Below are positions 44,901 through 64,000 of a DNA stretch of 64,000 bases, piece by piece. The position numbers were made by a program, and so were the translations under genes. Every line of letters begins with the position of its first letter. The stretch's first letter is position 1. The DNA lies in NCBI GenBank assembly GCA_018292915.2, contig JACVVK020000037.1, positions 1,896,501 to 1,960,500 of the forward strand, in the 5' to 3' direction. The notes below the pieces were generated by a model. The model was not told the origin of the DNA, searched no databases, and saw nothing but the letters and a program-made list of their open reading frames with translations. This DNA is from Batillaria attramentaria. Lineage: Eukaryota; Mollusca; Gastropoda; Batillariidae.

Positions 44901-46760
44901 CGTTCTTGTCCTTCACTGGTTTGTCTGTCTGCTGAAATTTGCTCGCGAGCTTCTTGGTCACCTGGTACAGGTCTTTTAGATTCCCTTGTCGGGCTGCTTC
45001 CTCTGCTTGACTGGCCAGGTTGTCGATGTAGTCCCTCTTGTCCTTCCTGGTGCTCCTCTTCACTTCTCTGTCAGCTGCTGTGTATTCCTCTTGTGCCTTT
45101 GCCTTAGCTCTTCTTGTTCGGCTCGTGTTCAGTGCAGTTTTCTTCTCTTTCCTAACTTCCAGCTTCTGGATGGTATCAGCAGAGATCCATTCCTTATGTT
45201 GGGTCTTTCTCTTGCCAAGGACCTCTTCGCATGTGTCGTGCCAGAGTTTCTTGCTGTGTTCCCACTGTGTCTCGATGTCCATTTCACTGTCTTCTATCAG
45301 GTCTTGCAGTGGCTGGAACCTGTTGGAAAGGCTGATCCGGAATGCTGCTTGTGTGTCTGTGTTCCTGAGAAGTCCAACGTTGTACCTGGTCCGTGTGCTG
45401 TTGGCGTTGGTGTGCCTCTTAAGCCGAAGTCTCAATGTTGTTGCAAGAAGGTGGTGGTCTGATGATACATCGGCACCCCTCATCACGCGCACATCCCGCC
45501 ACGATCTCCTGAACTTCCGGCTGATGCAGATGTGATCAATCTGGTTCTCCGTGACATGGTCCGGCGATCTCCATGTGGCCTTGTGGATGCGCTTGTGTGG
45601 GAAGATGCTGCCTCCTATCACTAGCTGGTTCAGGGCACAAAAGTCTGCAAAGCGCTCGCCATTTTCGTTCATCTGTCCCAGTCCGTGTGTTCCCATGGTG
45701 TCCTCATAGCCTGTGTTGTCTCCCATCAGTATGGTCATGTCCTTGGCTCCTCCTCTATCTATCACTGTCTGCAGTTGTTGGTAGAAGTCATCTTTTTTCT
45801 CCTCTTCCGCATCATTGGTGGGAGCGTAGCACTGGATGATGTTCAGCTTGATGTCTTTTTTCTTGGTGATGAATTTGGCTGTGATGATGCGGGAGTTGAC
45901 AGGTTCCCAGCCGATGAGTGCCCGCTGTGCCTCCGGTGCCAGCATCAGGGCCACGCCCTCAGTGTGGGGGGCTCCATCCTCTGTGTGTCCAGAGTACAGC
46001 AATTGCTCTCCCGATGAAAATCTCAGCTGTCCTGTCTGTAGCCACCTTGTCTCACTCAGTCCCAGTACTCCTATCTTGTAGTTCTTCATCTCTCTTGCTA
46101 CTTGTATGGTCCTTCCTACTTCATACATTGTCCTGATGTTCCATGTGGCTACTCTCGTTGTTGTCCTGGTAGTTAGAAGGGGGGTCGGCCTTGCAGCTTC
46201 CTTTCGGCTTTCACTGCAATGCATCATAGGTCTCCGGGATGGAGACCCTTCCTCGCCCAGGTGAATGTCTCGGTTTGTTGCTGTCGATGCTTCGATCAGT
46301 AACTTAGTGTTTTTTACAGGTAGGGCTGTTAACCCTACGCAAACCCGTTTAGCCTCTTGGAGAGGTGGTCCACATTCGTCTGACCTCTACCCTTCGACCT
46401 GTCCAGCTTGGGTGACCCTGCCAGGAGCATGTGCTCCTGCTGGCGTAGTTCTCTGGGTCATTGAGGTACACAAGCCACTACCCCACGACAAGGGTTGGAC
46501 CATGTAGGGTTACTGGGCATATCCCTTGTCAATATTACCGCAGCGGGCAATCAGCGTTTCACGACATGAGTTAGATTACACTGATCACTAGTCAGTTGGA
46601 TGACAATAGGAAGCACTCTGTGTGACTTTTGTTCCATTCACAGCCTGATGTCATAAAAATCAAAATATACGTCTGATGTGTACGTAAGTTAGTAGCACCT
46701 TATGCATTTTAACCAACCCCATGCTTTTTCTATTGCAAAATGTACAACACCAGCATGACC

Positions 46761-46835
<75 letters not shown>

Positions 46836-49800
46836 GACAGGTGAATTTTCACAACTCACTGTGCAAAGGTCTTGATACTGTCTTTTCTGGAAGTTTGACC
46901 CTGAAGCCCCAGCACAGAGTTCGACGTATCCAAGGACGATAGTGAATGCCGTGTTGTGAATGGCACTGGCGAAATGCATGTGGAGCTGGTCCATGGCCGT
47001 CTGAAAAATCAGTATACACTTTCGTAACAGGTGTTCAAAATGTGTTAAACATGTCTACCGTAATAACCTTCACGTTTGGGCCGTCCCTACTTTTCGACCA
47101 CAGTGCAAAAATGGGAAAGTTAGGCACAACCCCCCCCCCCCCCCCCCCTAAAAAATATATATATATATATAATCCCCTTACTTTTCAAATTTATCCCTAA
47201 GTTTTCAGCCAGACCAGTAAAACTATGAAGCAACCAGAAGCTAATGCCAAATGACCATAAAAAAGAAACAAATCAATAAAACTTTGCTGGGGAAAGTATT
47301 TGAAAGAAAATGTATGCAATCAATAAAACTCTTTCAGACAGGGTAGCCAAACAACCAACCCAAAATAATGTTATTAATTTTTCATGTGTTTGAGTACCTG
47401 TGTCTTGCCCAGCAGCCTGTATGCATTTTGGACTTTTTCGTAGTGAGCGACATCAAACCCTGAGCACGTCTTTGACAGCGCAACATCCAGCTGTTCCTCA
47501 ATCATTTCAAGCGTGTCCTGAAGCTTGGAGCTCAGCTCACTGTAAACACACACAAACAAATGAAACTGTAGATCTCAGTTCTCTCAAAACATATGATAAT
47601 TGTAATAATAATAATAATGAGGATTTGTCTGCCCCCAAACCTCCTGCTGGAGCTGTGGGCAGTTAACAATAGCACACAGTCATACATACAAACAACATGA
47701 TGATGATAAACGTGTGAAACAGCAGCACTCATGTGATACATTAACGCACACATGTACACATACATGCACACAGACAAACACACATGCAGTCTACCATATA
47801 TATATAAAATTTTACCAAGATGATAAGATGAACACAATAACCGGCCTGACCCGAAGAAAAACTGAGCTACATGAAAAAGCAGCTGTTACAACTAGCGATG
47901 TCACGAAGACGATGACACAAATCCGTGTCTGATACAACACACATGCTCACTCACACACTGAGTGCAGAAGCATACAGTACCTTATGCACTTGTAGTGTCT
48001 GAATGTACTGGCCGCCTTCTGACACTCCAGACAAAGCTGAATAGCACCACTGTAATCTTCCTCCTAAAAGGGGGAAAAAAAAAAGAAAAAAAAAAGCAAG
48101 AAACTTTTAGAAAGTTAGCAAATGTCAGTCTACCAAGCAGCTTACCAGGCAAACTAAATTACTAATCAATCAAACCATTTGACAAAGGAAAGATGAAATG
48201 AAGGATTCAGACAAAGCACCAATCAACGTGACAAATAACCAAGAAAGTCTGATTGTGTCAGTCCACAATTATGCTCTAGAAGTGTCTGTAAGAATTTGTT
48301 CTTTTTTATTCATGCAGGATGCATACCTAGTCTTATTTTCTTCCTACTGTCTTTACTATCCCTTTTCCACAGTAGTTGGAAATGTCCAGGCCACAAAATT
48401 TGAAAATAAATGCAATTCCACATTCCGAAACTTAAATAACTGAGCTGACCCTTCGCACCATGCGACTGTAATGTATTCCCGTCCAATGCGTGAGAGAATG
48501 CATGTGATTCACGTGAGTGTGCGTGTTGGGTTCTGCTCGCTGCGCTTTGAGCCAATTCAAGGAATTGGGTAAAAGAATCCCGAAAATACACAATTATTAT
48601 AGTAGTAGTAGTAGTACTAGTTATTTCTGCACAATAGGTGTGATTTCACCATCAAAGGTAGGTTTTACCACAGATGGTAACACACAACAGTATACCGAGT
48701 CACGTAAACTTATAGTACAATATCAACCCATGATGATATATAATTTGCTAAGCAAAATGCTTTTAGTTTTACATACCTCTAGAAGTTCTCTCAAACGAAG
48801 GTCAGTTCTTTGCTGTAAAGACAGACAAAAACTCAAAGTCAGTAATGTAAAACCAAAGCACAAATCATGGTTTCTATCAACAAAACCTTACAGTTCGCTC
48901 GCTTTCAGGTGTGCAACAAGCGTTATCGACTGATTACATAGGCAAAGCTACTTACAAGTACAGTAAACTCAAAATGAAGGATTCCTGTGGCAAATTTAAT
49001 CCTTTGACTGACATATCCAACTTCAGTAGTTTACAGAGAAAACTGGGGGCTCATGAGAGATACAAGTATAACCAGGCATGAGTTTTCTCACTGCTCCGAA
49101 AAAAAGAGAGGAAACGGCAGGTGGGGTGGGGTGGGATGGAACATGCCCAACTTTTTTTTTTTTTCATTTTTCCCTGCGAAATAGCAGAAAAACATCAGCA
49201 AACATGCATTTTCCCTACTAGTTTGTCATCAAAGCAAAAACAAGACAGTGTACTTACCAGCGTTTTGATGGTGCGCAGGGACTTGAGCAGTGCCACCAGC
49301 TGTTGGCGTTTGCGGTAATTAGCCAGCAGTCCCAGGCTGGCAACGGTGAAACTCTCCCGGGCGTGGTGCAGTTGCCTGTGACAGGGAGCAAAATATGCAA
49401 CATAGTGAAAGACAAGGCATACTGCTGGTCAAGTGGTGTTTGCGGAGAACTTACTAACAGCTAGACAGAACTGACATCCCTAATAACAGGGCTTAAAATG
49501 CTCCATGATCCAAAACGAGGACAGGTGCATCGCATTTAGTGATGAAGTGGCAAAGTAGACACATCATGCCAGGGGTGTCCGGGGGCATGCTCCTGGGGAT
49601 TTTTTTGTTTTTAATATTGCTGCTTGGCGCATTTTGACATGATTTTTTTGGTGCTTCAAAGGAAGAAACAATTTTTTAAAGGAAACCTTTTAGAAGTAGA
49701 CTTAAATCTGTGTAATTTAGTGTGTTTTGTCATGATTTTAAGTGTTGCAGAGAAGGAAACACTTTCTGGGGGAAGAACAATTTTAGCAAAATGTGGAAAT

Positions 49801-52800
49801 CCACCCAAAAGTGGAAGATTTTAAGCCCTGACAATACACTAGACTCTGGCATGAGTGATGGTTGCAACAGTCACCACCAGACAGATTTTCAAATTTTCAT
49901 GTTTCTGTACTACAAAGAACAACATTGACAACTGCTGAGCAGAGGAGTAGGTTGTTACACGTTACAAATCGTGCTAAAATCAAACTGACCTGCGGCCACT
50001 GACACAGATGACACTGGCAGCCTGCAAGGTGCGTTGCAGCTCCATCACGCGCTCAAGTTCCACTGCATATGCTGGATGATTCTGAAGAATGAGCTCTGAC
50101 ACCCGCTTTGATACCTGTGTGAGGAAGATTTGAAGTGCGTAGCTGTTGATGTATAAAAATAAAGCCACACCTTTATGTTAACAGCATTGTGTGGTAAACG
50201 TCTACTGTCTATTACACAGGGCACTTTGCCACTTTTTGGGGGGGGGGGGGGGGGGGGGGGGAGGGGGGGGGACCAGCAGTGAAGGCTGATGAGTCAGTTC
50301 TTAACCCTTCAATGTAATTTCCAAAGTATTCACGATCAAACATCTTTCACACACAATAAATTTAAATCTGTCACACTGTCTGAAACTTACCACTTGAAGC
50401 TGGCGGCCAAGCTTGGTGCGATCATCTGTCACTTTGTCCAGATCAACAACTTCAGGTAATTTCTGTAAGACCGGAAAAAAAAAAAATATATACAAAGCTG
50501 CTAGTTATGACGCTTTGACCCTCTGCTGACTAAGTATCCCCTCCTCCCTCCACTTCTCAAGCTGGTTTATTGAGGGAAGATCATTTGAGAAATTAAATCC
50601 TAATGTGGAAAATGGATTAAACTGGATTATCTCCACTCATATTTCACAATAAATATTTTTACAAACTTTTTACAAGGCTGTTGATGGGGGGGGGGGAGGG
50701 GGGAGGGCCACATTCCATCCAACTTTATCACCCTTCATGCAGAAGAAGAGTTTAAAAAAACAACAACAACAAAAAACCAGCTGACCTGTTTACTAAAGTG
50801 CTATATTACCATCCACCCACAGACAGACAGAGGTACCATATGCATTAAGAAAAAAACCAAATTAGTTTCAACAATAAACAAAACATTATCTTCGCTGCTG
50901 CTAACTATAGCCACCAACCTCCAGCTCAAACAGGCTTGTGTCAGAAGACTCATCTTTGAAGTAGACTGGTTCAATGCCGTCTAGTATTTCCTGCTCCTCG
51001 TGCGGATTTTTGGGGCGTTCATGCTGAACAAGAATTATGTATGCATACCAGTTAGTCTCATTGCACATTGTTAACATTTCTACTGAACTGGCGCATCGCA
51101 ACTTGTGCACCACTGATATTGCAAATACATGTACAGCAATAAAACTCCCCTACTGCATTTAAAGTTTACCTGAATTTTATCATTAAAATTTCATCCACTC
51201 TAATTTAAGGTTACAGTGGACTTCGGATATAAGAACAGCGCCAGGGCCAGCATTTGGGTGTCCTTATAAGCGAGGGTTCTTATAAGCATACCTCGGATAT
51301 AAGGTCAGTTGTGCTAGTGTGTGTTCTTATAACCAAGGAAAGAAGAAAATATTGTGGACAAGCTAAAAAGAGTCGTATATCGACCTCTAATGGTCTGTTT
51401 GCGTGCGTGCGTGTGTGTGTGTGTCCACAGCAATCTCTTGCTTGTTTAAGCCTTTGCGTCAATGAAGTGGAACTTGCTGGTTGGCTTGATCTCGATGCAA
51501 TATAGTTTACTTCTTTTGCGTACGTGAAACATAAATTTAATGCAAATAACTCTAGAAGTTATGTAACAATAGCTGTCTTAATGAAAATGAGAGAGAGAGA
51601 CAGACAGACAGAGAGACAGACAGACAGAGAGACAGAGAGAGAGTTACGATCACATTTTGACAAAATGACTTTAAAGAATACAAGGATACAAGGAAATTTC
51701 TTGGCCAAGTTTTCAACAACAACAAAAAACAAGATGGCCAGACATTCAAATGTGTTCCCAGTCTACGGCGTTCCCAGGGGAAAATAACGGTTTTTAACGA
51801 CCCCTCCCCCTCCCCGCTCCACAAACTCACTGCCACTATCCATCTGTCTCTCTGTCGGGTTGTTAGTGTAAGTGTTTCTTGGAAATTCCGGGAAATGAAA
51901 CGAAAATGAACCTAGCATAACTTCTACTTTCGGTTCTTATATCCGAGGGGAGGTCGTGTTGGGAACAAGCAGATGGTGTCTTTACAAGCGAGGGTTCCAA
52001 AAATAGAATAATCGCAGACTTCGTAGAAATGATCATTCCTACTTGCGGTTCTTATATCCGAGGAAAGTTTGATGTGGGGACCTAGCAAGTGCTGTCCATA
52101 TAAGCGATGAACCCTATATCAGAGGGTTCTTCTATGCGAGTTTTAATAAGTGATCACAAAGAACAACTTTGGCAGGGACCTGCTTTGGGGTGTCCCTATA
52201 AGCGATGGTTCTTATATCGGAGGTCCTTATAAGTGGAGTCCACTGTACTGACATCCTTGAATACTTCACTAACTTCCCTTACTCCCACTCATACACTCCG
52301 TGCACTAGTTACTGTACCTTCACTTTGGTGGAGACAGCAGCTGCATCAGTAAGTAGATCTGTCACTTGTATGTTTTCCTCTGTGGGAGAGTGAAGCGATT
52401 CCTGGAATCATGGAAAAATTAAACAGTCAGAACAAATGTTGGAAAACTGTATACACTTCTCCCTCACCATTTCATTACAGAATACCAGGGTTTCACATTT
52501 TGAATGCCTTGTATAGGACAATTGTCCTGGACAACACAACAGTAATAGGACATTTGTCCGGACCACAGACAAATCTATAGGACAAATTCAGAACAGAACA
52601 CTTGTCAAACTTTATTTGCCACCAAGACATCACTGACAAGTCTCTTTGGGTACTCGAGTCGATCAATATAAACCGGAAGTGTATCCATGGCTATCTGTGT
52701 CACGCAAGGGAAAGCACTCTCTATTCGCACCCTTTGTCATTCAATAGCGACGAACCGAAGAGTCGTCGCGATTTCGGTCTTTTCTTTTTTTTAACTTCTT

Positions 52801-53434
52801 TTTTCGGTCTTTTCTTTTTCTTTTTATAACTTCTTTTTCAAACAAAGCGAACGCGTTGTCCGAGTCAAACGAAGAAACAATGGGACAATGACGGCCTCAT
52901 TCAGTAAACGATCGGACATTTGTCCTCAACATAAAAAAATCGATCGGACATTTTGCCTCCAGTATCCGTCAATGTCCGATGACCGATCACAATGTGAAAC
53001 CCTGGAATACTGTAGGAAAAAGGATAAATGCCACTTGATCAATGGAGCAAGAGAAGGTTTGCAAAGATTGAAATTTTTTTATACACTCACACGCACAGTT
53101 ACAATGTTAGTGCACACTGGCATCCTCTTCTTGTATCTTAAAATTTGTAAGGTGAAAATTTCCAACTCGGGATATGACGCACAGAACTCGTAAGTTTCAA
53201 ATGTCTCACTGTTTTGTGGTTATACACTACAGACAAATGCACTTGTGACGTTGTCACACTCAGAATAAGACTTGTTAGTGACAGTCAACTGCTGCCAGCA
53301 ATGCATGTTCCTGTGCTAGTGATGAAGATGTCACTTGAAACCTAGTAAACTTGTCTCCTGTGCGACAAGCTTGCGTACAGTATAAAACAAACCTGCTTCC
53401 CAATTAACGACTTCAGTTTTTGCTTCAAATCCAT
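31606..53434 (-). CDS. VPS50: VPS50 (syndetin/CCDC132), EARP tethering complex subunit, complete
   Basis: VPS50 replaces VPS54 in the GARP-like EARP complex with VPS51-53; it tethers endosome-derived carriers for recycling and is needed for dense-core vesicle maturation. Coding exons in transcript order: 53434-53393, 52401-52318, 51023-50919, 50462-50391, 50114-49990, 49375-49258, 48812-48777, 48063-47981, 47539-47398, 47000-46860, 42808-42679, 42425-42248, 41802-41704, 41118-41028, 38017-37808, 37159-37059, 36900-36791, 36676-36585, 35686-35576, 35087-34990, 34502-34406, 34011-33853, 33495-33374, 33006-32908, 32062-31972, 31719-31606. All use GT-AG and join in frame to 949 residues plus TAG, close to the ~964 of human. 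Diagnostic blocks are the N-terminal coiled region ([46 protein letters not shown]), a central [10 protein letters not shown] and [11 protein letters not shown], an acidic variable linker, then [48 protein letters not shown] and a basic SDKAKR end. Exon 19's acceptor is the least certain. Confidence 0.95.
32699..32835 (-). mobile_element. tRNA-derived SINE (family B) in a VPS50 intron
   Basis: Minus-strand copy with a degenerate tRNA-like head (TAGAGCGTTGGACTTCTAAT), GGGGCCAAATATTTGTGCTG, GTTGCCCCGTC, GATATCACCC and GTGGTGGAAAAGG. It abuts a (GT)n tract at 32657-32697. Confidence 0.7.
38051..40296. mobile_element. Tigger/pogo-like DNA transposon, non-autonomous, 2.2 kb
   Basis: The left end CAGTCGAACACGCTTAAGTT and the right end read inward (CAGACCCATACGCTTAAGTC) are flanked by TA (38049-38050, 40297-40298). 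Repeated TTCGACTTATCCG and GACGTATCCGAAGTT motifs extend inward from both ends. No transposase frame remains. An LTR-like repeat lies inside it (from 39184), plus (GT)n/(GC)n at 38727-38790. The left end is only 33 bp from the exon 15 acceptor of VPS50. Confidence 0.75.
39184..39870 (+). repeat. Dispersed LTR-like repeat, copy 3 (diverged)
   Basis: TGTAACCGGGTGTCAGG start and collinear matches to 901-1650 (ATCGCCGATTAA, GAGCGTAAAG, CCACGCAT, AACTAGAAAGTACAAACT-type blocks). It is nested in the Tigger-like element, so it inserted later or moved with it. Confidence 0.5.
40352..40546. mobile_element. 195-bp hAT-like MITE, copy 2
   Basis: Same CAGGGTTGCACATTT ends and length as the copies at 30184 and 62661, with its own 6-bp target duplication CATACT (40346-40351, 40547-40552). 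Located in the VPS50 intron between exons 14 and 15. Confidence 0.9.
41395..41668 (-). pseudogene. Relic of the receptor C-terminus and 3' flank
   Basis: On the minus strand it matches 2050-2254 and 2665-2735. The end of the receptor reading frame (CCTACCAAG with the stop altered to CAA), GTTGTGCAC-AGTGGCC and AAATTTGGC-type sequence are conserved. So are ATCGTGTTTG, AAGGAACYGT, TGCCTGA-TTTCGCAT and GAGTCAAAAACATG, in that order. It lacks the 402-bp fold-back insert. Either a decayed GPCR paralogue end was moved into VPS50 intron 13, or a mobile repeat supplied the receptor's last codons and 3' UTR. Confidence 0.55.
41945..42180. repeat. Truncated copy of the TCAAGGTCA repeat element
   Basis: Begins with the same terminus TTGGCTCACTTATGA as the 9881 element (one change) and contains about one and a half units with CCTTGACCTAAGTCAAGGTC. 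Located in the VPS50 intron between exons 12 and 13. Confidence 0.7.
43243..46227 (-). CDS. RTE-type endonuclease-reverse transcriptase with endonuclease active-site deletion
   Basis: This 994-residue uninterrupted ORF is a diverged relative of the one at 4524-7547. Endonuclease motifs are TWNIRT (28-33), Glu59 in SETRW, QIDHI (229-233) and SDHH (256-259). The GDxN motif is broken: GD at 169-170 is followed directly by NTGYED, whereas the sister has eight further residues beginning Leu-Asn. The catalytic Asn two positions after the Asp is therefore gone. The reverse transcriptase (about 550-800) is intact: [10 protein letters not shown] (634-643), VRQG, FADD (734-737) and YLGS. The C-terminal [10 protein letters not shown] and RVRW blocks are present. 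RT should fold; first-strand nicking is predicted to fail unless helped in trans. Confidence 0.9.
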   Translation of the reverse strand: MMHCSESRKEAARPTPLLTTRTTTRVATWNIRTMYEVGRTIQVAREMKNYKIGVLGLSETRWLQTGQLRFSSGEQLLYSGHTEDGAPHTEGVALMLAPEAQRALIGWEPVNSRIITAKFITKKKDIKLNIIQCYAPTNDAEEEKKDDFYQQLQTVIDRGGAKDMTILMGDNTGYEDTMGTHGLGQMNENGERFADFCALNQLVIGGSIFPHKRIHKATWRSPDHVTENQIDHICISRKFRRSWRDVRVMRGADVSSDHHLLATTLRLRLKRHTNANSTRTRYNVGLLRNTDTQAAFRISLSNRFQPLQDLIEDSEMDIETQWEHSKKLWHDTCEEVLGKRKTQHKEWISADTIQKLEVRKEKKTALNTSRTRRAKAKAQEEYTAADREVKRSTRKDKRDYIDNLASQAEEAARQGNLKDLYQVTKKLASKFQQTDKPVKDKNGHPLTTTEEQLKRWAEHFRELLNRPIPETPPDIPPAETELPINCDKPSKAEIRKAIMTLRNGKAAGPDEIPAEAIKADTETAVNMLHSLFSKIWEKEEVPAQWKEGIVIKLPKKGDLRDCSNYRGIMLLSVPGKVLNRILLERMREAVDPMLRDQQAGFRRNRSCADQIASLRIIVEQSLEWNSPLYINFIDYEKAFDSVDREALWKLLRHYGVPGKIISLIQCTYQDMSCRIAHAGQLSESFEVKTGVRQGCLLSPFLFLLVIDWIMKTTTAGRKNGIQWTLWTQLDDLDFADDLALLSHSHSQMQDKTTCLEATSAGTGLKINRKKTELMKINTTANTPVTVGGEPIREVESFVYLGSVVDGQGGTDRDVTARIGKARAAMVMLKNVWASKVVSIRTKLRIFNSNVKSVLLYGCETWRTTKTMQQKIQTFLNTCLRRIFNIRWPEKIRNEELWERAGQEPVAKQILRRKWGWIGHTLRKPASSTTRQALTWNPQGKRKRGRPRNSWRRDTEAELCKQGTNWTGVARLAQNRVRWRRVVDGLCSTWSQGPK
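46366..46509 (-). ncRNA. Predicted HDV-like self-cleaving ribozyme at LINE element 2 5' end
   Basis: Numbering from 46509: P1 is nt 1-6 (CCCTAC) with nt 29-35 (GTAGTGG, one bulged T). P2 is nt 8-14 (TGGTCCA) with TGGACCA at 46372-46366. P3 is CCC (16-18) with GGG (26-28), closing the 7-nt loop TTGTCGT, and P3 abuts P1. The P4 hairpin contains CAGGAGCA/TGCTCCTG. CAGACGAA plus two nucleotides precedes the P2 3' strand, the same spacing as in element 1. Stem sequences differ from element 1 while pairing is kept. The bulge in P1 may weaken it. Confidence 0.62.
46764..46833. repeat. (CA)n microsatellite
   Basis: About 35 CA units ending 26 bp beyond the exon 10 splice donor of VPS50, on the intron side. 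Confidence 0.95.
48378..48602 (+). mobile_element. 5'-truncated SINE (family A)
   Basis: Matches the 3' body of the SINE at 60800-61205 (AAAATAAATGCAATTC, GAGCTGACC, TTCGCACCATG, GTGTGATTCAC-like, GCGCTTTGAGCC), ending in an ATT/AGT-rich tail. It lacks the tRNA-like head and lies in a VPS50 intron. Confidence 0.75.
51214..52245. mobile_element. 1-kb Tigger/pogo-like element with TA target duplication
   Basis: The left end CAGTGGACTTCGGATATAAG and the right end read inward (CAGTGGACTCCACTTATAAG) are flanked by TA (51212-51213, 52246-52247). Repeated GGTTCTTATA and CTTATAAGCGA motifs line both halves. No transposase frame is present. It occupies most of the VPS50 intron between exons 2 and 3. 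A (GA)n tract at 51586-51642 lies inside. Confidence 0.8.
52486..53004. mobile_element. 519-bp hAT-like element related to the 195-bp MITEs
   Basis: Ends CAGGGTTTCACATTTT and AATGTGAAACCCTG, one or two changes from the 195-bp family. It has a 6-bp target duplication GAATAC (52480-52485, 53005-53010) and internal GGACA/TGTCC motifs. It lies in VPS50 intron 1, about 390 bp from the start-codon exon. No transposase frame is visible. Confidence 0.8.
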
Positions 53435-53656
53435 GCTGAACTGTCGTACAAGAATGAATTACAGCAGACTTCCACCCACAAATCCCAAACAGTCTGCCAT
53501 CTTGATTCGGTCTGCTTACAAAGGGAAGGTTACTCTGAGCTTCTGTGAGACGTTACTTCCGGTAACATTGTTTACCGCGGAAACGCAAAATCAGCACTTG
53601 AGATGATAGGAATGGAGTCATCATTGTGAAATGTGCTGCGACCACAATCAAAGGAA
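53435..53656. promoter_or_regulatory. Divergent VPS50-CHD1L promoter
   Basis: Only 222 bp separate the VPS50 start codon (minus) from the CHD1L start codon (plus), so both 5' UTRs and the shared promoter must fit here. There is no TATA box. A YY1-like GCCATCTTG (53496-53504) and an ETS-like ACTTCCGGT (53555-53563) are present; both are typical of TATA-less bidirectional housekeeping promoters. Transcription start sites are not determined. Confidence 0.7.
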
Positions 53657-63596
<9,940 letters not shown>

Positions 63597-63764
63597 GTAT
63601 AGTACATGTACCTGATTCTGCAGCATGCTGTCCAAGTAATTTTCCCTGCTGCTGTGTTAGGTCCTTGTATGGAGATGTGCTTTATATTCATGTTGTGTCA
63701 AGAAAAATAGTTCTGTAAAAGAGGATGCCAGGCTGGAAGATGTCTTCAGATAAATCTGTTGATG

Positions 63765-63850
63765 AGGGATTTGGTCTAGTGGTTAAGGCATCCAACTTAT
63801 TCAAATCCTGAGGTGCCTGGTTCAAATCTTTGGAGGGCATGAATTTGGTT
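63765..63850 (+). mobile_element. tRNA-derived SINE head (third family)
   Basis: Box A-like TTTGGTCTAGTGGTTAAGG and box B-like CTGGTTCAAATCTTTGG at tRNA spacing, followed by GAATTTGGTTGCATTTTCCC. It could be a SINE or a decayed tRNA gene; a SINE is more likely because it continues into non-tRNA sequence without a terminator. Confidence 0.5.
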
Positions 63851-64000
63851 GCATTTTCCCCGTCCAAATCAATTCAGAATCATGTGCAGACTTATTTACA
63901 GCGCCTGTCTATCCCTCGTGTACACACGCACACACATCAAGTGTGTGAGTCAGAGATCTGATTTAAATTCGTACCGGAGGGGCTGCGAAATTGAAAACAA

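Larger units (their letters stand above)
43236..46509 (-). mobile_element. Full-length RTE-type non-LTR retrotransposon (element 2) in a VPS50 intron
   Basis: Flanked by a 13-bp target duplication TTACTGGGCATAT (43223-43235, 46510-46522). The minus-strand 3' end finishes in a short (TAAG)n-type repeat (CTAAGTAAGTAAGTA), characteristic of RTE. The 5' end starts exactly at a predicted HDV-like ribozyme. It lies in the intron between exons 10 and 11 of VPS50, in the same orientation as the gene. Confidence 0.92.

Overview
The window is nuclear DNA of an invertebrate animal, most likely a gastropod mollusc. It has long introns with GT-AG splice sites, metazoan-specific genes, very many (CA)n/(GT)n tracts and a dense load of small transposons, tRNA-derived SINEs and RTE-type LINEs. 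The phylum is an inference from repeat style; no sequence search could be run.

Layout. (1) Positions 1-14512 hold a three-exon G-protein-coupled receptor gene (8304-13240, + strand). A recent ~3 kb segmental duplication of its last exon plus flanks lies upstream (365-3343 versus 11346-14512). Between them sits a full-length RTE LINE (4518-7791, - strand) inserted into one arm of a terminal-inverted-repeat element. (2) Positions 14513-31600 contain no recognisable gene. They are a patchwork of diverged repeats, an array of nuclear-receptor-like half-sites, SINEs, a truncated LINE and microsatellites. (3) Positions 31606-53434 (- strand) hold a complete 26-exon VPS50 (syndetin/CCDC132) gene. 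The exons join in frame to 949 codons plus stop. Its introns carry a second full-length RTE LINE, Tigger/pogo-like and hAT-like elements, and a relic of the receptor's 3' end. (4) Positions 53657-63596 (+ strand) hold the first 17 exons of CHD1L (ALC1), 769 codons, running off the right edge inside the macro domain. VPS50 and CHD1L are head to head, 222 bp apart at their start codons, over a compact TATA-less promoter with ETS-like and YY1-like sites.

Function. VPS50 is the distinguishing subunit of the EARP endosomal-recycling tether. CHD1L is a PARP-activated nucleosome remodeller. The receptor is a short orphan GPCR without the usual DRY motif.

Most notable observations. Both LINEs begin with a sequence that can fold as an HDV-like self-cleaving ribozyme, with P1, P2, P3 and hairpin covariation between the two copies and the predicted cleavage point exactly at the target-site-duplication boundary. 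The LINE inside VPS50 has an intact ORF but an in-frame 24-bp deletion that removes the endonuclease catalytic Asn. A 195-bp hAT-like element occurs three times at identical length, each with its own 6-bp target duplication, and a 519-bp relative has the same hallmark. A pogo-like MITE has its exact empty TA site preserved in the paralogous duplication.
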